NCBI RefSeq assembly: GCF_003290025.1
Contig: NZ_QNHG01000002.1
Span: 1,186,976 to 1,250,975 of the forward strand
Reading direction: 5' to 3'
DNA from: Pseudogemmobacter bohemicus
GTDB taxonomy: Bacteria > Pseudomonadota > Alphaproteobacteria > Rhodobacterales > Rhodobacteraceae
DNA: 64,000 nucleotides
The position numbers were made by a program, and so were the translations under genes. Shown here in pieces: positions 63,441-64,000 of the stretch. The number at the start of each line of letters is the position of its first letter. Position 1 is the stretch's first letter. The notes below the pieces were generated by a model, which was not told the DNA's origin, searched no databases, and saw only the letters and a list, made by a program, of their open reading frames with translations.

Positions 63441-64000
63441 TCAGGCGGGTGCGGCGCCGGGTTCTGCGAGGCGGGCGGGGATCAGGCCGCGCAGGGCATT
63501 GCCAACCCAGAGCCGTACGCAAGCCAGATCGTGCAGCAGCAGTACCTCTTCCGGGCAGGCCAGTTCGCGGCGCAAGACCCCTGGCAGCAAGCCGCAGGCC
63601 AAAGGCGGCGTACGCATCCCCTCGCCGCGGTCAAAGAAGAGCGTGGTGATGCTGCCCTCGCAAAGTTCACCGCGCTCATTGAGGAAAAGCGCCTCATCCA
63701 CCCCATCGGGCAATGCGGCGCGGGCCCTGTCATGCAGCGCGCGGTGGGTGGACTTCAGCGAAAGCCATGGATCGTCCGAAAGAAGCCGCTCTGTAGCAAG
63801 GCACAGGGTCCAAAGCGGCTTTGCCGCCGGCAGCGGGTGCTGTTCCCAGACCATCCGCCCGGCACCGTCCAGTGTCAGCCGCAGCCGGGCGGCCCCGGCC
63901 GGGCCTGCGGGCGGTGGGGGCAGGGGGGGCGCCCAGCCAAGCGCCACCGCACTGCGCTGCAACCGCTCCAGATGCAAAGGCCAGCGCGGCGCCAAGGCGC
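63441..64000 (-). CDS. pabC: Class IV aminotransferase (aminodeoxychorismate lyase-like), N-terminus cut by window edge
   Basis: The frame is open to the right edge. LHLERLQRSAVALGW resembles the HxxRL helix near the start of the family, and GVDEALFLNERGELCEGSITTLFF carries the E-x-S-x-x-N/T-type PLP-binding region. LPGVLRRELA follows. This fits short PabC-like lyases that make 4-aminobenzoate for folate. The first residues, including the region before the HxxRL helix, are outside the window. Confidence 0.78.
   Translation of the reverse strand, partial: ALAPRWPLHLERLQRSAVALGWAPPLPPPPAGPAGAARLRLTLDGAGRMVWEQHPLPAAKPLWTLCLATERLLSDDPWLSLKSTHRALHDRARAALPDGVDEALFLNERGELCEGSITTLFFDRGEGMRTPPLACGLLPGVLRRELACPEEVLLLHDLACVRLWVGNALRGLIPARLAEPGAAPA

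Overview
The window is 64 kb of GC-rich DNA from an alphaproteobacterium, most likely order Rhodobacterales (Rhodobacter/Paracoccus relatives). This rests on the gene families present (DUF2927, DUF6478, DksA-type and KpsE-type proteins in Rhodobacterales form, cytochrome c', succinyl-CoA:acetate CoA-transferase), ATGA-coupled gene pairs and a dispersed palindromic intergenic repeat. All calls come from reading the sequence and its translations; no database search was run.

Layout. 1-540: 5' part of a glycosyltransferase-like gene. About 600-7290: an accessory island next to a tRNA-Gln(TTG) gene. It contains a 656-bp module (3' end of a tyrosine integrase plus two small overlapping genes) present twice in direct orientation. 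The first copy is split by an 850-bp IS5-family element with a TA target duplication. Between the copies lies a fragment of a phage packaging operon (head-closure fragment, TerS, TerL stub). After the second copy come a 533-aa protein with motifs like those of family-A polymerases, bracketed by 18-bp inverted repeats, and a convergent KAP-type P-loop NTPase. 7.4-12.6 kb: flavoprotein, capsule-export kpsE/kpsT-like pair, NhaA-like antiporter. 12.9-15.4 kb: UDG-like and SseB genes, then rplM-rpsI. 16.7-23.0 kb: a minus-strand run of M48 protease, Rieske oxygenase, VWA protein, small membrane protein, DUF2927 lipoprotein and MoxR ATPase. 23-46.6 kb: mostly core metabolism and housekeeping (dksA, xth, pheT, CoA-transferase, ybaK-map, OmpA, LysR, fadH, cytochrome c', three tandem I78 inhibitors, GSH-formaldehyde dehydrogenase, trhO, pncA-pncB).

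46.6-52.9 kb is a graveyard of mobile elements: a heavily decayed IS91-like element (accessory recombinase plus transposase), another integrase scrap, and an IS3 element split by a Mu-like transposase remnant. Two working genes survive in it, arfB and a YhhQ-type queuosine-precursor transporter. Between them is a possible leader peptide with an unusually long Shine-Dalgarno match, followed by a terminator directly before arfB. 52.9-58.5 kb: mepA, an MFS transporter, a thioesterase, yggT and recQ (with two HRDC-like domains). 58.5-62.9 kb: a dynamin-like GTPase, a second GTPase with an acidic linker, and a Roadblock/LC7 protein. The window ends in a class IV aminotransferase (pabC-like).

The strongest candidates for undescribed biology are the polymerase-like gene with its inverted repeats and neighbouring KAP NTPase, the dynamin/GTPase/Roadblock module, and the leader-terminator region before arfB.
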